Shown here one piece after another: positions 11,715-22,515 of a stretch of 64,000 bases of DNA. The stretch is from Ectocarpus siliculosus (Eukaryota > Sar > Phaeophyceae > Ectocarpales > Ectocarpaceae), in contig FN649729.1 in the NCBI GenBank assembly GCA_000310025.1, forward strand, positions 1,962,436-2,026,435. Reading direction: 5' to 3'. Numbering within the stretch: the stretch's first letter is position 1; the number at the start of each line of letters is the position of its first letter. The notes beneath the pieces were generated by a model that worked only from the letters and a program-made list of their open reading frames with translations, made no database searches and had not been told where the DNA came from. The position numbers and the translations under genes are program-made.

Positions 11715-14700
11715 CTACTTCGGGGGGGGGTTGATTTCCGGCCCTTTCATGCCCGCGGTGTTGACCGGGCTCAGGAGTCCCTCGAAGAATTTCCCAACTG
11801 GGTTCGTGGACGGTGCTCGCTTCTCGATCGGAGTCACGGGGTCATCCGGGAACATCTGGATTAATTGCGCCGCCGCGCCCGACCGCCCGACCGCAAGGAC
11901 CACAAATAGACGGCACCGCCAACCAGTGAACAAGACGGAAAAAAAGAGTGGGATTTCGACAAAATTAGGGCGGCATCACCAACAGGGAGTTATCTTCAAG
12001 CGAGGAGTCGTGCAAGCAACACACCGATTTGGACAGCAGTGAGGCAAATGGGTTCTGTTGATAACCTATAATAGAGCTAGCTGTGCTTGGGCGTCTCCGC
12101 CGTGAAGAGAGCGTACAGGACAACACGAGCCCCGAACACACTTATCAAGGAAAAATGGAGGCGTCGCAAACAGCCTGGGGTACAAATAATCATGGCAGGC
12201 AACACAAAGAACAATGGACTATCCTACGTCCGCCGGTGCTGAGGGTGCCGGGGGAGGGAGGGCCTTTGCGCCGCCCGATTACAACACTCGGCACCAAACA
12301 AACACCAGAATATGGCAGTTGTGTCCGGGCTAGCGGTATCAAAAGATGAAAAGTGCGAGGCAGGTCAAACTCTTGTACGGGGTGTAGCCGCTCCAAATCT
12401 GTGGTTTGATTGGTAAGGTGCTTCCGTGAACCCGCTACGTAGCACACCCACCGCGACATGCTCTTCATGATGGTGCTTGGGTTCCATGTGCCTCATGTCA
12501 TCGCACGAGGAGAAATTCTATATACCACGACGGTGGCGCCAAACAACGTCCCATCCCGCACACGTTTCCCAGGATGCACAAATGTCGTACTTGTACTTCT
12601 ATTGAATGCATCCCCTCTTCTGGCAGGTCAATGGTCCACGCGTCCAACGACTGCAGCATGCACGGCTACGAGTATCCCTCCCCCCCCCCTCGCACGAACG
12701 AACCTTCAAGGTGTAGCCGTACTCGAACTCGTCGTAGGCGGCGAGCTTGTCGTATACCCGGAACGCCGCCTGCGTGACACGCAAGTGACACCCGAGACAT
12801 GAAAAATTCGTAGTGCCAAAGAACGGTCAGGGTTCTTCCGTCGGGCGGCCGTCGGGCCGGTACAGGGCGGTAGGTGAAACCTCTTTGGCACAGAGAGAAA
12901 ATTTGAGCAACTTCGAATACATTGAACAGGCCGGGCGCTCGCTATAGGTTGGGTGAATAATCCAGGCACATGCCCCGCCCTATAAAGGAATGGCCCTTGG
13001 CCCTTGGTACATACAGAAAAATTCAGTAGTTTTAAACGTTGAACAGGCCGGGCGCCCTTCTGTAGGGCGCGCGAATCGTCCTGGCACAAGCCATCCCTTA
13101 GAGAGGAGCGGCCCACCACTGCATCGGCATGTAGATTAGGTCACGAGCGCAACGTAGGAAGGCGGCGGCAGCCATGCGGCGGTGGGGTTTGCGCTGGTAG
13201 CACCTCCCAAGCCCCAGCAACGCCGCCGGCACTACGCCGCAAGACGATACCGGTAATCGAGAAGCAGAGCGAACCTCACTTGCACCGCTATCGCGAAGGG
13301 GCCCTATGCCAGCCGTATATTCCCAAAAGCAAGTAAGTCTCCGCCAACCTACCCTCCGAAACAGTAGCCCCCGTCCGAAAAGAACAGAAGGATGCGGAAT
13401 GGTAGAATTTGGCGCACTACATTACACTAGATAACAGCGAGACAACAATCGCTGCACCTGTCATGACAGATCACTCGTGGTACCACCAGGCTCGCTCACA
13501 AGCAAGGGGAATGATGAGAACGAACGCTCCGCTAACACAAGGGGGGAGGAAACGAGAGAGAGCCTGAACGATCGTGGTTTCTCGTTGAGGAGTAGGGATG
13601 TTGCTCCTTGCCACAAAACGTACGCGTCATTGAGCACCAATATTCACAGAGGAACACCCCCCTCCCCGGCCACGCTTCACGACGTCGCCCCTCCCCCCTC
13701 CGTCCCAAGCACGGACCATCTTGATTCTCGTGTTCTACCTATCGGGTGAAGCTGATTTCCTTTTCCGGGAGAGACGGGTATCGAAGCAAGCCCCCCCGAC
13801 ACTGGCACTGGCTTTAACCCACCTTTTTCAGGTTCTCCTCCTGCTCGAAGATCGCTTCGGAAACCTGCTGGCTCCTAGGCACGGCCATTACTCCCGCAGG
13901 CAAGTAGTCATCGGTTCCCGCAGGCTGGATGATGTACGCCAAAAAGAACGAAGCCGAAAGTTACGGGAAAGAAAGATTTTCGAGTGAGCTGATGCTTGCG
14001 TCGTCATCAACGGGAATACTTGTTGCTGACAAATAACACTGCCGGTCGGACCTCCCACGGCGCGGCGCCCGCTTGCCGCAGAACGCAAGACAGACGACGA
14101 CATACCCAGTCCACGGCATCCCTCCTGCCGTCGCGCCACCGGATGCCGGGAAACAAGCCATGCTTGTGAATACAAGGAAGCACAACAATCCATTCAAGCA
14201 GCCGGTCGGGTTCTTCCATTGTCCCTACACCCACACTTGCGGCACAGACTACCGGGAGGGACAACAGCGACAGTATACTGTAGCTGTACCCCCACTGGCT
14301 GCCGCACAAAGTGCACGACATTTCTGTGAGGAAGAAACCAGCGGTCTGCACGCACAGTGATACACACTTACCCCCTCATTTCGGAGTTAAAAAATCAAAT
14401 AGTATACTGTAGCTGTACCCCCACTGGCTGCGCACAAAGTGCACGATATTTCTGTGAGGAAGAAACCAGCGGTCTGCACGCACAGTGATACACACTCACC
14501 CCTCATTTCGGAGTTAAAAAATCAAATAGTTGGGGTCACGCAACGGCAACGATCCCCATCCGTTGTGCCGACGGCATTTGCAGCAGGCGCGCACATGGTG
14601 CCCATGAAAAAAAACGATCAGACGTTGGTACGGGACAGGGACCCCCGCTAGAAGCAAGGGAGTCATCCATCCGCAGCAGATGTTCGACCACAAGATATCT

Positions 14701-16830
14701 CACAATATACAGTGCGAATGATTGTGATCGTGGCACTGAAGACCACTTGACTTTTTGTCTGCTGTCGTGAGGTGTTCGTGCCAACTGTCGGGTTAAGTTT
14801 TCATGATGGAGGCTGACGTTGTTTTGCTTACCTTGATGAGGATGTTGTACTCAGGAATACCGGCCGCCGACATCTCCTCGTAAGCTTTCGCGGCGGCGTC
14901 TCTCTTCAAAGGCGCAAGTCGATTGGGTGGGTATGAGGCGAAGAAAAAGAGAGAGAGAGAGAGGAGGGAGACAGAAGCTTTAACAAAAATCTCAACAAAA
15001 TCGACACCGAAGTCGAAAACGCCTGCCAGAGATAAGTAATTGAAACCTGTGACACGAACCCATCGTCGCCGAATGAGAGACGACGAGGACCAGCATAACG
15101 ACGGCAAGGGGAACCCCGGGTCGCAACAGTACCGCTGCCGCCGCCGCCGCCGCGGCTAAACGGCCACCGTCGCACCACCATCCGAAGTAGAGACTTCTCC
15201 CACGCGTTGGAAGCAGACTTAGGACCCCCCGGCCGCAGCGCTGCACCTCTCTCCCGAGGCTCCAATGACAGGACTGAAACAATGACAGGAGTGAAACACC
15301 CACCAAGAGGAACTCCCATTTTTTGGCCGCCCAAGTTCAGCCTTGTCACCGGCGGGGCCGTGGCCTGGTCGGTGCCCGCCTCCCCCCCTACGCCTGCTAC
15401 CCGCCCGAAGTCGTCGCCAGATTCGCCTCCGGCCATTCGTTGTCCCTTGGAGCTTCGAGCTTGCCGACATATACCTAACGCGAGCATACGTGGAATGCAT
15501 CGCCCTCCTCCTCCCGTAGCCTCTGCGTAGTTGATAGTACCACCTTTAGAAGCCGAACATTAGGCTAGTCAACCACTAGTCAGCGGCTGACTAGTCTGAC
15601 GGATTGATTTCGGCCTACTAAACACCCCGTTTCGGGACGTACGTAAGACCCAGAAGGAAGATAGCAGGCCAGCCTCGCCGCCTCACAGCCCGGCGTCTCC
15701 ACCCGTCTTACCACGCTCTTCCCGCTTGTCCCCCTCGCGGACACACGTTTGTAAGCACGCCTCTTTTTTGTCGTGTATGTAGCATTGCTGGTCAAAATGG
15801 CGTGCTCCACTATCTACTCCTGCGAGTTATGCCGCAACTCTGCCATGCAGCGTTTATTGATTTCTTTCGGAGGAGCTCCTAGCGGGAACGCAGCAGCCAA
15901 TGTCGTCGATCGGTGTGGGGGGCGACGATGGGCCATTTTTCGAGGTTTGGAGCATCAAGGCCGTGATGGGTGACCTGCTGCTGCATTTGGTACCCACACC
16001 ATTTACCATTAGTCTAAGGAGGGCAAAACTGGATTGTAAGATTCAATTTACTTGATCCATCAACGACGACCGCTGCGTGTATCTCTCTTGCCACGAAGGA
16101 AGAGGTGTGAGGAGGATCGGGAATGATAACCACATGGAGCACGCACACAACGCGGTTCACGTCTACCAAGCCGTATACATATATGCACCTCAAAAACCTG
16201 AGGCCACAAAAATCAATGTGGTGTGACAGCGATCGAGTCAGCTGGTTCAAGTACGTGTGCGGCGAGTCGCATCAGCAGAAATCTTGAAATCTTCGCCCAC
16301 GAGAACCGGGCAGCAGGGAACACTTTTTTTGCGTCACCTGAATGCTCTTCTCTGACTTGGGCGCCTTGACCTTCTTCGGCGGGGGAGGCTCCCTGTCGTC
16401 ATTGCAAGCGAGAGCACCAGCTGGTGAGCAACGAACGACTCACACACAGCAGCACAGCGGCTGTGAACAGGTACACCCACCGGTGACGTATTCCAGCGCT
16501 TGCCCGCGAGCAGCTACCGACAGATATCTCTCGAAAACAGCTTCACGACGCTGGCTGGCACCCGTGGGGTAGGTACTACAGACAAATTTCAATCCAACCT
16601 CGTCTCTCGGCGACGCAGTTCTCTCCTTGTCCCTGCTTGCTGGCTCCTAGCGCGCGCTGTTGCTCAAACACTCACCCGAACCCTTTGCTCATGCTCATCG
16701 CTCGACGACATGCTAATCGGCCAGCAGCAGCAGCGGAGGAAGAGGAGGGAGCGCACGGCGTAGACACCAAGAACGCGCTCGCCGAGGCTACCGCCGCCGA
16801 AGCACACGCTAGAGTAAGCAATCCTCGCAT
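11715..16830 (-). CDS. HHL1-like (DUF6523-type) plastid protein, 6 exons
   Basis: Exons in transcript order: 16830-16676, 16392-16338, 14903-14832, 13924-13823, 12769-12704, 11855-11715; all GT-AG, phases consistent, 196 aa. The leader (MRGLLTLACASAAVASASAF, cleavage expected before F20) is a hydrophobic signal peptide ending in an ASAF-type motif, then a Ser/Ala/Arg-rich transit region: the classic bipartite plastid import signal of stramenopiles. The mature part runs MSKGFG, a Pro/Lys linker, IPEYNILIK, GVMAVPRSQQVSEAIF, AAFRVYDKLAAYDEFEYGYTLK in outline, and a C-terminal FFEGLLSP tail. The layout resembles Arabidopsis HHL1 (a thylakoid protein protecting photosystem II in high light) and related cyanobacterial proteins: a short beta strand, a conserved IA-type segment, then an EF-x-YGY-x-L motif. 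Family placement is from remembered similarity and moderate; the gene structure is more certain. Exon 5 has a gttcgt donor. Confidence 0.75.
12885..13115. repeat. Two-copy tandem repeat of about 120 bp
   Basis: Both copies contain ttgaacaggccgggcg followed by a hairpin-like block and a ccaggcaca or cctggcaca piece (about 12900-13000 and 13018-13100). They lie in intron 4 of the HHL1-like gene and show no coding signal. Confidence 0.7.
14272..14527. repeat. Two-copy 129-bp tandem duplication
   Basis: Units 14272-14400 and 14401-14527 are almost identical: both start agtatactgtagctgtaccc and end ggagttaaaaaatcaaat. A few single-base differences and small indels distinguish them. They lie in intron 3 of the HHL1-like gene, and the high identity points to a recent duplication. 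Confidence 0.95.
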
Positions 16831-17903
16831 GGTGCCGTTGATGGGGGCTTGCGTCCAGTGGGACCGACTGGATCGCCCCACAGCCCAAGGACGCGGACCC
16901 AGTGGGGGGCGCACAGAGAATAACCATGGCAATTACTTTGGGGATGTAGCGAAAGTCCACTCTTTCGTGCCCTCTGCCCAAGCGCTTGCGAGCGCGAGGG
17001 GGTGCAACACCAACGTACACTCGCTGTGTTTGCTTATCAAGGATGGGACGACCTGCTATTACCTTGTCGGTGGCTGTGGGTGAGTTCAAGAGACGTACAC
17101 GATGCTGTCGGCATCACTGTAGCGTGTTTGTCTGGGCTGCATATTCGGACTGAAGAAACATGCGGCAAGGCTGCTGTGTTGGTGTCTTCGACACGCACCG
17201 TCGTTGCTCTCGTTCATGTGTCATACCGCTCAGAGCCTGCCTCGCTGTCATGTGCCGACTCTCGATAGATGATCGAGGACCTACCTCCGTACAATATTTG
17301 CCAGATATGTTGAGGTCTCAACGAAGAAGCAAGAGGTACCGTTCTAAGCGTGGGTTAGCCCGTGCTGTGAAAATATGCCAGATTCAGTACTGTCACAAGC
17401 GACAGGGAGCCGCTGTGCACCTCTGGCGTCTCGGCGCAACGGCAACGGGGGGCTTGCTTGCTTGCATCGGCGTTGTTGTCCCGTCACGCAGAGAGAAGCA
17501 GTAGGACATTCATGGCGTGTCCCTCAACCAAGGCAGAACTCGCGTTTTTGGTCTTGATTCTCATGTCGCCAAAACCCCAGCAAAAGAAGTAGTTTTACAG
17601 CAGTAGTCTCATGTGACGTATTGCCTTGTGCTTGGCGAGGATGACCTGGGGGACGTTCGCACACACTCGCGAGCATGTGTTTCGCCTTTTATGCTTGCAC
17701 TGCTGTCGTCCAACAGGGACAGAATGTTAATACCGTGGTTTTTCCAGTATATTGCCGCAGCTCATGCGACCATTAGAAACCAGAAACTCGTTTTCTGCCT
17801 TGGAGTAACGGTTGTAGCAGAGGTTTGTAGCGAATTTTACCCGTTGGAGACAGGGTACATGCAGCCATCGCAGGGTTTTTCGATTAGTCAACATGTTTGG
17901 TAA

Positions 17904-18017
17904 GCATGCAATCGGGGAAGTTGGGTTGGGTTAGGGATAGGGTCAGGGTTAGGGTCTGCGTATCCCCTCCCTGTTCTATTTCCTCATTAACTTAATTTCT
18001 CGCAAAGGCGGTCCGTC
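17904..18017 (+). repeat. Telomere-like dispersed repeat, copy 1
   Basis: This copy begins gcatgcaatcggggaagttg, continues with degenerate TTAGGG-type units, then tctgcgtatcccctccctgt and an atttctcgc end. A second copy is at 57757-57872 in the same orientation. Confidence 0.85.
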
Positions 18018-18845
18018 TTGAAAGTAAGTGTTGGATAGTGCAAGAGGTCCTAACAGCGATGTTTCATTTTCGAACGACACGTAACGACTAGAACAAAACC
18101 GGTCGCAACAAAACGACAGCAAACGAATCAAGCACCTTCAGATTCGGAAGTCGGAGATGGATAGGAAAATAATAGGAAACGTTTGGGCGCTCTCGCCAAC
18201 CGTACTTTGGTACGTCCATGCCTTCCTAACCTTGCCAGCTAGACTACAACTATATCCTACATACGTACTCCATTTTACCCCGGTAGGACAACTTCGTACA
18301 ACACCAGCGCACACCCTCGTTCGTACCCCTCTCAAACCTCATGCCCGCTTCGTCTAACGCTACCCACCCTGTCTGTATGCGCACCCAACCGGCTCTCCTC
18401 ATCGTCGGCACTCACCCACCACCAAATCAATCGATGGATGAATCGACCGGTCCGAACCGATGGATGGATCGATCGGAACGATCAGGCCTCGGGCTCTTGG
18501 GGGCCGAGGCGTTCGTCTTGCCGTCGGCGACTCTCCGACAGGTGAGCCACAGCAGCAATACCGGTACGCTGCTGCCGCCCTTTGTGGTAGCCGAGGTCTT
18601 GTCGAGAGGTCTTGTCGAGAGGTCTCGTGTCGAGTGAGGGTCCTGTTGGGGCACACCCCCCTCAGACGCAGAACCTCTGCCCAGGAGCACGCAATACAGC
18701 ACGGACACGGAGACAAGAAACGTCGATAACCGGGTCGAGGCTCAGCTTCTTGATATATCGCTACAGCCGACCACATGTTATATAGATTTGTGTAAAGGAT
18801 CCACCGCTTAGCTGTGTTGTTCTGTACCCTATTTTCTTTTTGTTC

Positions 18846-18975
18846 TTAACAAAATATTTCTACACTTCGGGTATGGTTCTTTACAAAATATTTCGAAGTT
18901 GCGGTAGAGTCAGTAGTTTATGTCGTAACAAAATATTTCGAAGCTGCGGTGGAGTCAGTAGTTTGTGTCGTAACG
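18846..18975 (+). repeat. Tandem repeat of about 48 bp, nearly three copies
   Basis: The core aacaaaatatttcgaagctg, followed by cggtggagtcagtagttt, recurs with variation starting near 18848, 18880 and 18928. It is non-coding. Confidence 0.75.
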
Positions 18976-19398
18976 TGCCTTCCACAGCCGTGTCGATGCT
19001 GCCCTGCAGCACGCATTGAAATTTTCACTACACATCGGCATTTATTTCATTTGGTGTCGGAACGCGCCTTCCATAGCCGTGTCGAACACACACGCCCTGC
19101 AACCCACCCTCGACCCCCCCAACTCGCTACCTGAACATGCTAACCCCTTCGTAGAGCTCGGCGCACTCTTTTTCTTATTCTCCGACGCACGAGGCTAGGG
19201 AGGAATTTTGCAGCGTCTTTGATAACCCCGCATGCCGAGTATGACCTTGCCCCCCCTGGGCCCTTCACCGTGCGTGTGTTTTCTTGATGGTTGCAGGGAT
19301 CGTTTGCGCAGCAGCAGCAGCAGCAGCGAGGAGTAACGCGATGGACGGCCGCCGCGGGTCCGCGAACGGCGAGGGGCGGGGGGGTGGGGGCGCTATCG

Positions 19399-22300
19399 AT
19401 GGGGTCTACGGCAGACTTCAAGAACGGGATGACCATCGACATTGACGGTGCGGTGGCGTATGTGTGCATTTATCGCTAGCTTCGACCGCACAAACCGGCC
19501 GACGAAATGTTTTGGTGTGTATCTCTTCTTTACCCTTGCGTGATGACAGGCGGATTAGGCTCCGTTCTCAGCTCCGGTCGCTTTGCGTGCCGAAAGATCG
19601 CCGTTGTGCCTCGGCTAAGAGCAAAAAACATACATAGAGACCATCAGGGAGACAGAGGCAGCACGCCCCAACAGCACGCTTATCAGCAATGCGCACAGGA
19701 CTCACATTGTACATATTTTTCACCCATGCCTAATCTCTCTGACGTGGGGCAGATATCCTTTCCAGATCCAATCTACTGCCTACCGGTACTGTAAGATTCA
19801 AACGCAACACACCACCGGAGGGTACATACAGCACCCTGAACATGTGATCAACCCGGTGCCGTATCCGCGGGGGAGAGCAGAGAAAGCGCACACCGGAGCC
19901 GATGCTAACGTACTGCCTCGGTACTTGATGTTGTTGTGATTGCGGTGCGTGTGGTTCCCAGTATTGGGAGTGAAGGGTGGTTCGTCTGCTGTGTGCAAAT
20001 TTTCGCTCAAAGGCAAGGGTTTTCGGGACTCCAGCTCCGATCACAGCTCCGATCACAGCTCTCTATTTGTAGTACAGAATTTTATCACGATTTTTATGCA
20101 TTTTGTGCGATAGTGGATGATGGTCTCGATTCTCTGATGAGCGGGCCGTTTTTTTCGTCGATCTGGCGCTTCTGTGAGGCGGTTTCCCGCGAGCGTCTTC
20201 GCATCTAGCGCCGCTAGCATTTGCGCTTGCCGTATGCTCTGTCCAAGGATGAGGTGGAGAAGATGTGCCAACAGGTATTGCTTGCACAGGTACACCCTCT
20301 GTGCGGACGTTTGCTGTCGGAGACCGGCATGCACACCTGCTCAGAAACTACTGCTGCTGTACAGTCTATTTCTCTCCGCATAGCTGTTACTGCTGTACAG
20401 CAGTAGTACTACAAGCTGGGCCAGCCAAGAAGGTCATGTTTGTTCTTAGGCGTCTCACGCTGCCGTTTAAACGAGTTTAGGCTTGAAATTTGGCAGCTGC
20501 TCGTACAAGACAATAGGGAAACCGCAGGTACCAGAATTTTTCGAATCTGAGTTGATTTAGGTATTACACGATCAACTGACTGCGTAGTACCCGATACCTC
20601 TGGTACTGAAATCAGTATAAAAAAAGTTTTTCAGATCAAGCTGAAATTTGGTGTGCACGTACCTGAGAGTAGTGCGAGGGTGTCGATGGTAGTTACAGGG
20701 CTCAATTCATCTTCCATCACAAGTTATGGCCTCGTAAAGATTCATATACAAAAGACAAGATAGCTGAGGGAATATGAGGATATCGCGATTTACACCACGA
20801 TTTTTACGAGTTGGAATCTGAAGTTTTTGACTGTGGTCGGTATTAGTACAACCAAGACCTCGACTGGAAGCACCCTCTTTTTTTTTTGTCCACCTATATA
20901 CTAAAAAAGGATCACCATTTGTCCTTTAACAGGGCTACCTCGTGAAGAAAAGAAAAGAAAAGAAGGGTGCTCCAGTCAAGGTCTTGGTTGTACTAATACC
21001 GACCACATATCAAAATTTCAGGTTCTAATTCGTAGAAATCGTGGTGTAAATCGTTTCCAACCATTTTGCATGCAATTTGGCTGGCCCGGCTTGTACTGTA
21101 CTCCTGTTCGTTACCCTTACATATACCGCGTCCCCATCCCTGTGAGCCCCACACATGGACCCACTGCTGTACCATTCTTGCCGCCGTGATTTATGGGTGT
21201 ACACGCATGCTTGGAAGATCTTTGACCGCAGAGAGCCAATTGTGGGGAAAAAACAAAAAAAAACAAATTAACCCAGTCACGCAAAGGGTTAAGCGTCGAC
21301 TGCGCTAACCGACTGACGAATGAAAAGACGTCAGTTCCAGTGCGGCTGAAAACAGAAATTATCTCTATTGTGTGTTTGATGATGTGGTATCTGGCTGGCT
21401 TGAAGGATGGTTCTGTTTGGTTTTTCTCTTCTCACGTGTTCTGCTGTGAGGTCGCTGTGGTCGTATGTGTTTGGGTTGATTTCTCGTGTGTTTGGGTCGC
21501 CGGGAGGTTTGAGTGCGTTCCGGCACACCGCTGCTGGCCTGCAAGCTTGTTGGCCAACAAGTTGGCGTTGTTTGGTCGTTCACGCTGGCGGCCTTTCATG
21601 GTCTTATGTAGAGCACGCCGCAGTATCGCACCCATGCGTCAGGCACTTTGACGTGCTCCCTGTACCACTGGTGCGTGCGTGTTGTGTGCCTCCCGCAAAT
21701 GGACAAAGGGCGCTGCTCCTACAAGCGCCTGGTCGTGGCTCGTTTGTGCGATGAGGAAAAATACGAAGATACAGAACATGGCATTGTGATCAAACATCTC
21801 GCTGTCTTCGTGCAACACACGTTGACGCGGCGCAGGAGCTGCTTGGTGGAATGACCGACCGTGCCCCACCCGAATAGGCAGTAGTAGATCACGGGATGTT
21901 TTGCGGGTGGCGTCCATTTGTATTGCGGCACGACGCGAATAGCGGGACAACTCCATGGCAGTAGCGTGGTTCAGACCAAGGATCCATGCCTATTTACTGG
22001 TGCTGCGACCACGAACGCCCCCGCCCACGCCTAGTTTCTCTCCGAGCTTCGCGTCTTTGGCTTTGGGGGTGTGTGCGAAACCGCGACACTGGAACCACCA
22101 CAGTGGATAAGTGTCGGCAGTATTCTTTGTCCTTTTTTTTTTTTTTCCCTCTCAGTGGCTCGCAACCTTCGCCAGTGAAGGGCTGCCACAACCGCGTTGC
22201 TCCCGTCGACGCGATGGCTTTGCTCGTGACTCTCCCCACCCGATGTTGTCGTTGCCGCCCCGCTACCCAGGCAACCCTTGCAAGATTCTGGAGTTCTTGC

Positions 22301-22483
22301 ACGTTAAGCCGGGCAAGGGGTCGGCGTTCGTGCGAACAAAGGTCAAGAACCTCATCACGGGCAACTCTTTGGAGAAGACGTTTCGGGCGGTGAGAGGAGA
22401 AAAGGATGAACGCTGCTCAGCTTTGGTGTTGGTGTTGCGATTGTGTCTGGTGGGGGTCCCCGCAGATTGAACGACTGCCTTAA

Positions 22484-22515
<32 letters not shown>

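Larger units (their letters stand above)
16831..19398. other. Divergent intergenic region between the HHL1-like and EF-P genes
   Basis: About 2.6 kb should hold the promoter of the plastid protein and the promoter plus a probable first exon of EF-P. No recognisable exon was found. It contains a telomere-like repeat (17904-18017) and a 48-bp tandem repeat (18846-18975). Confidence 0.5.
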
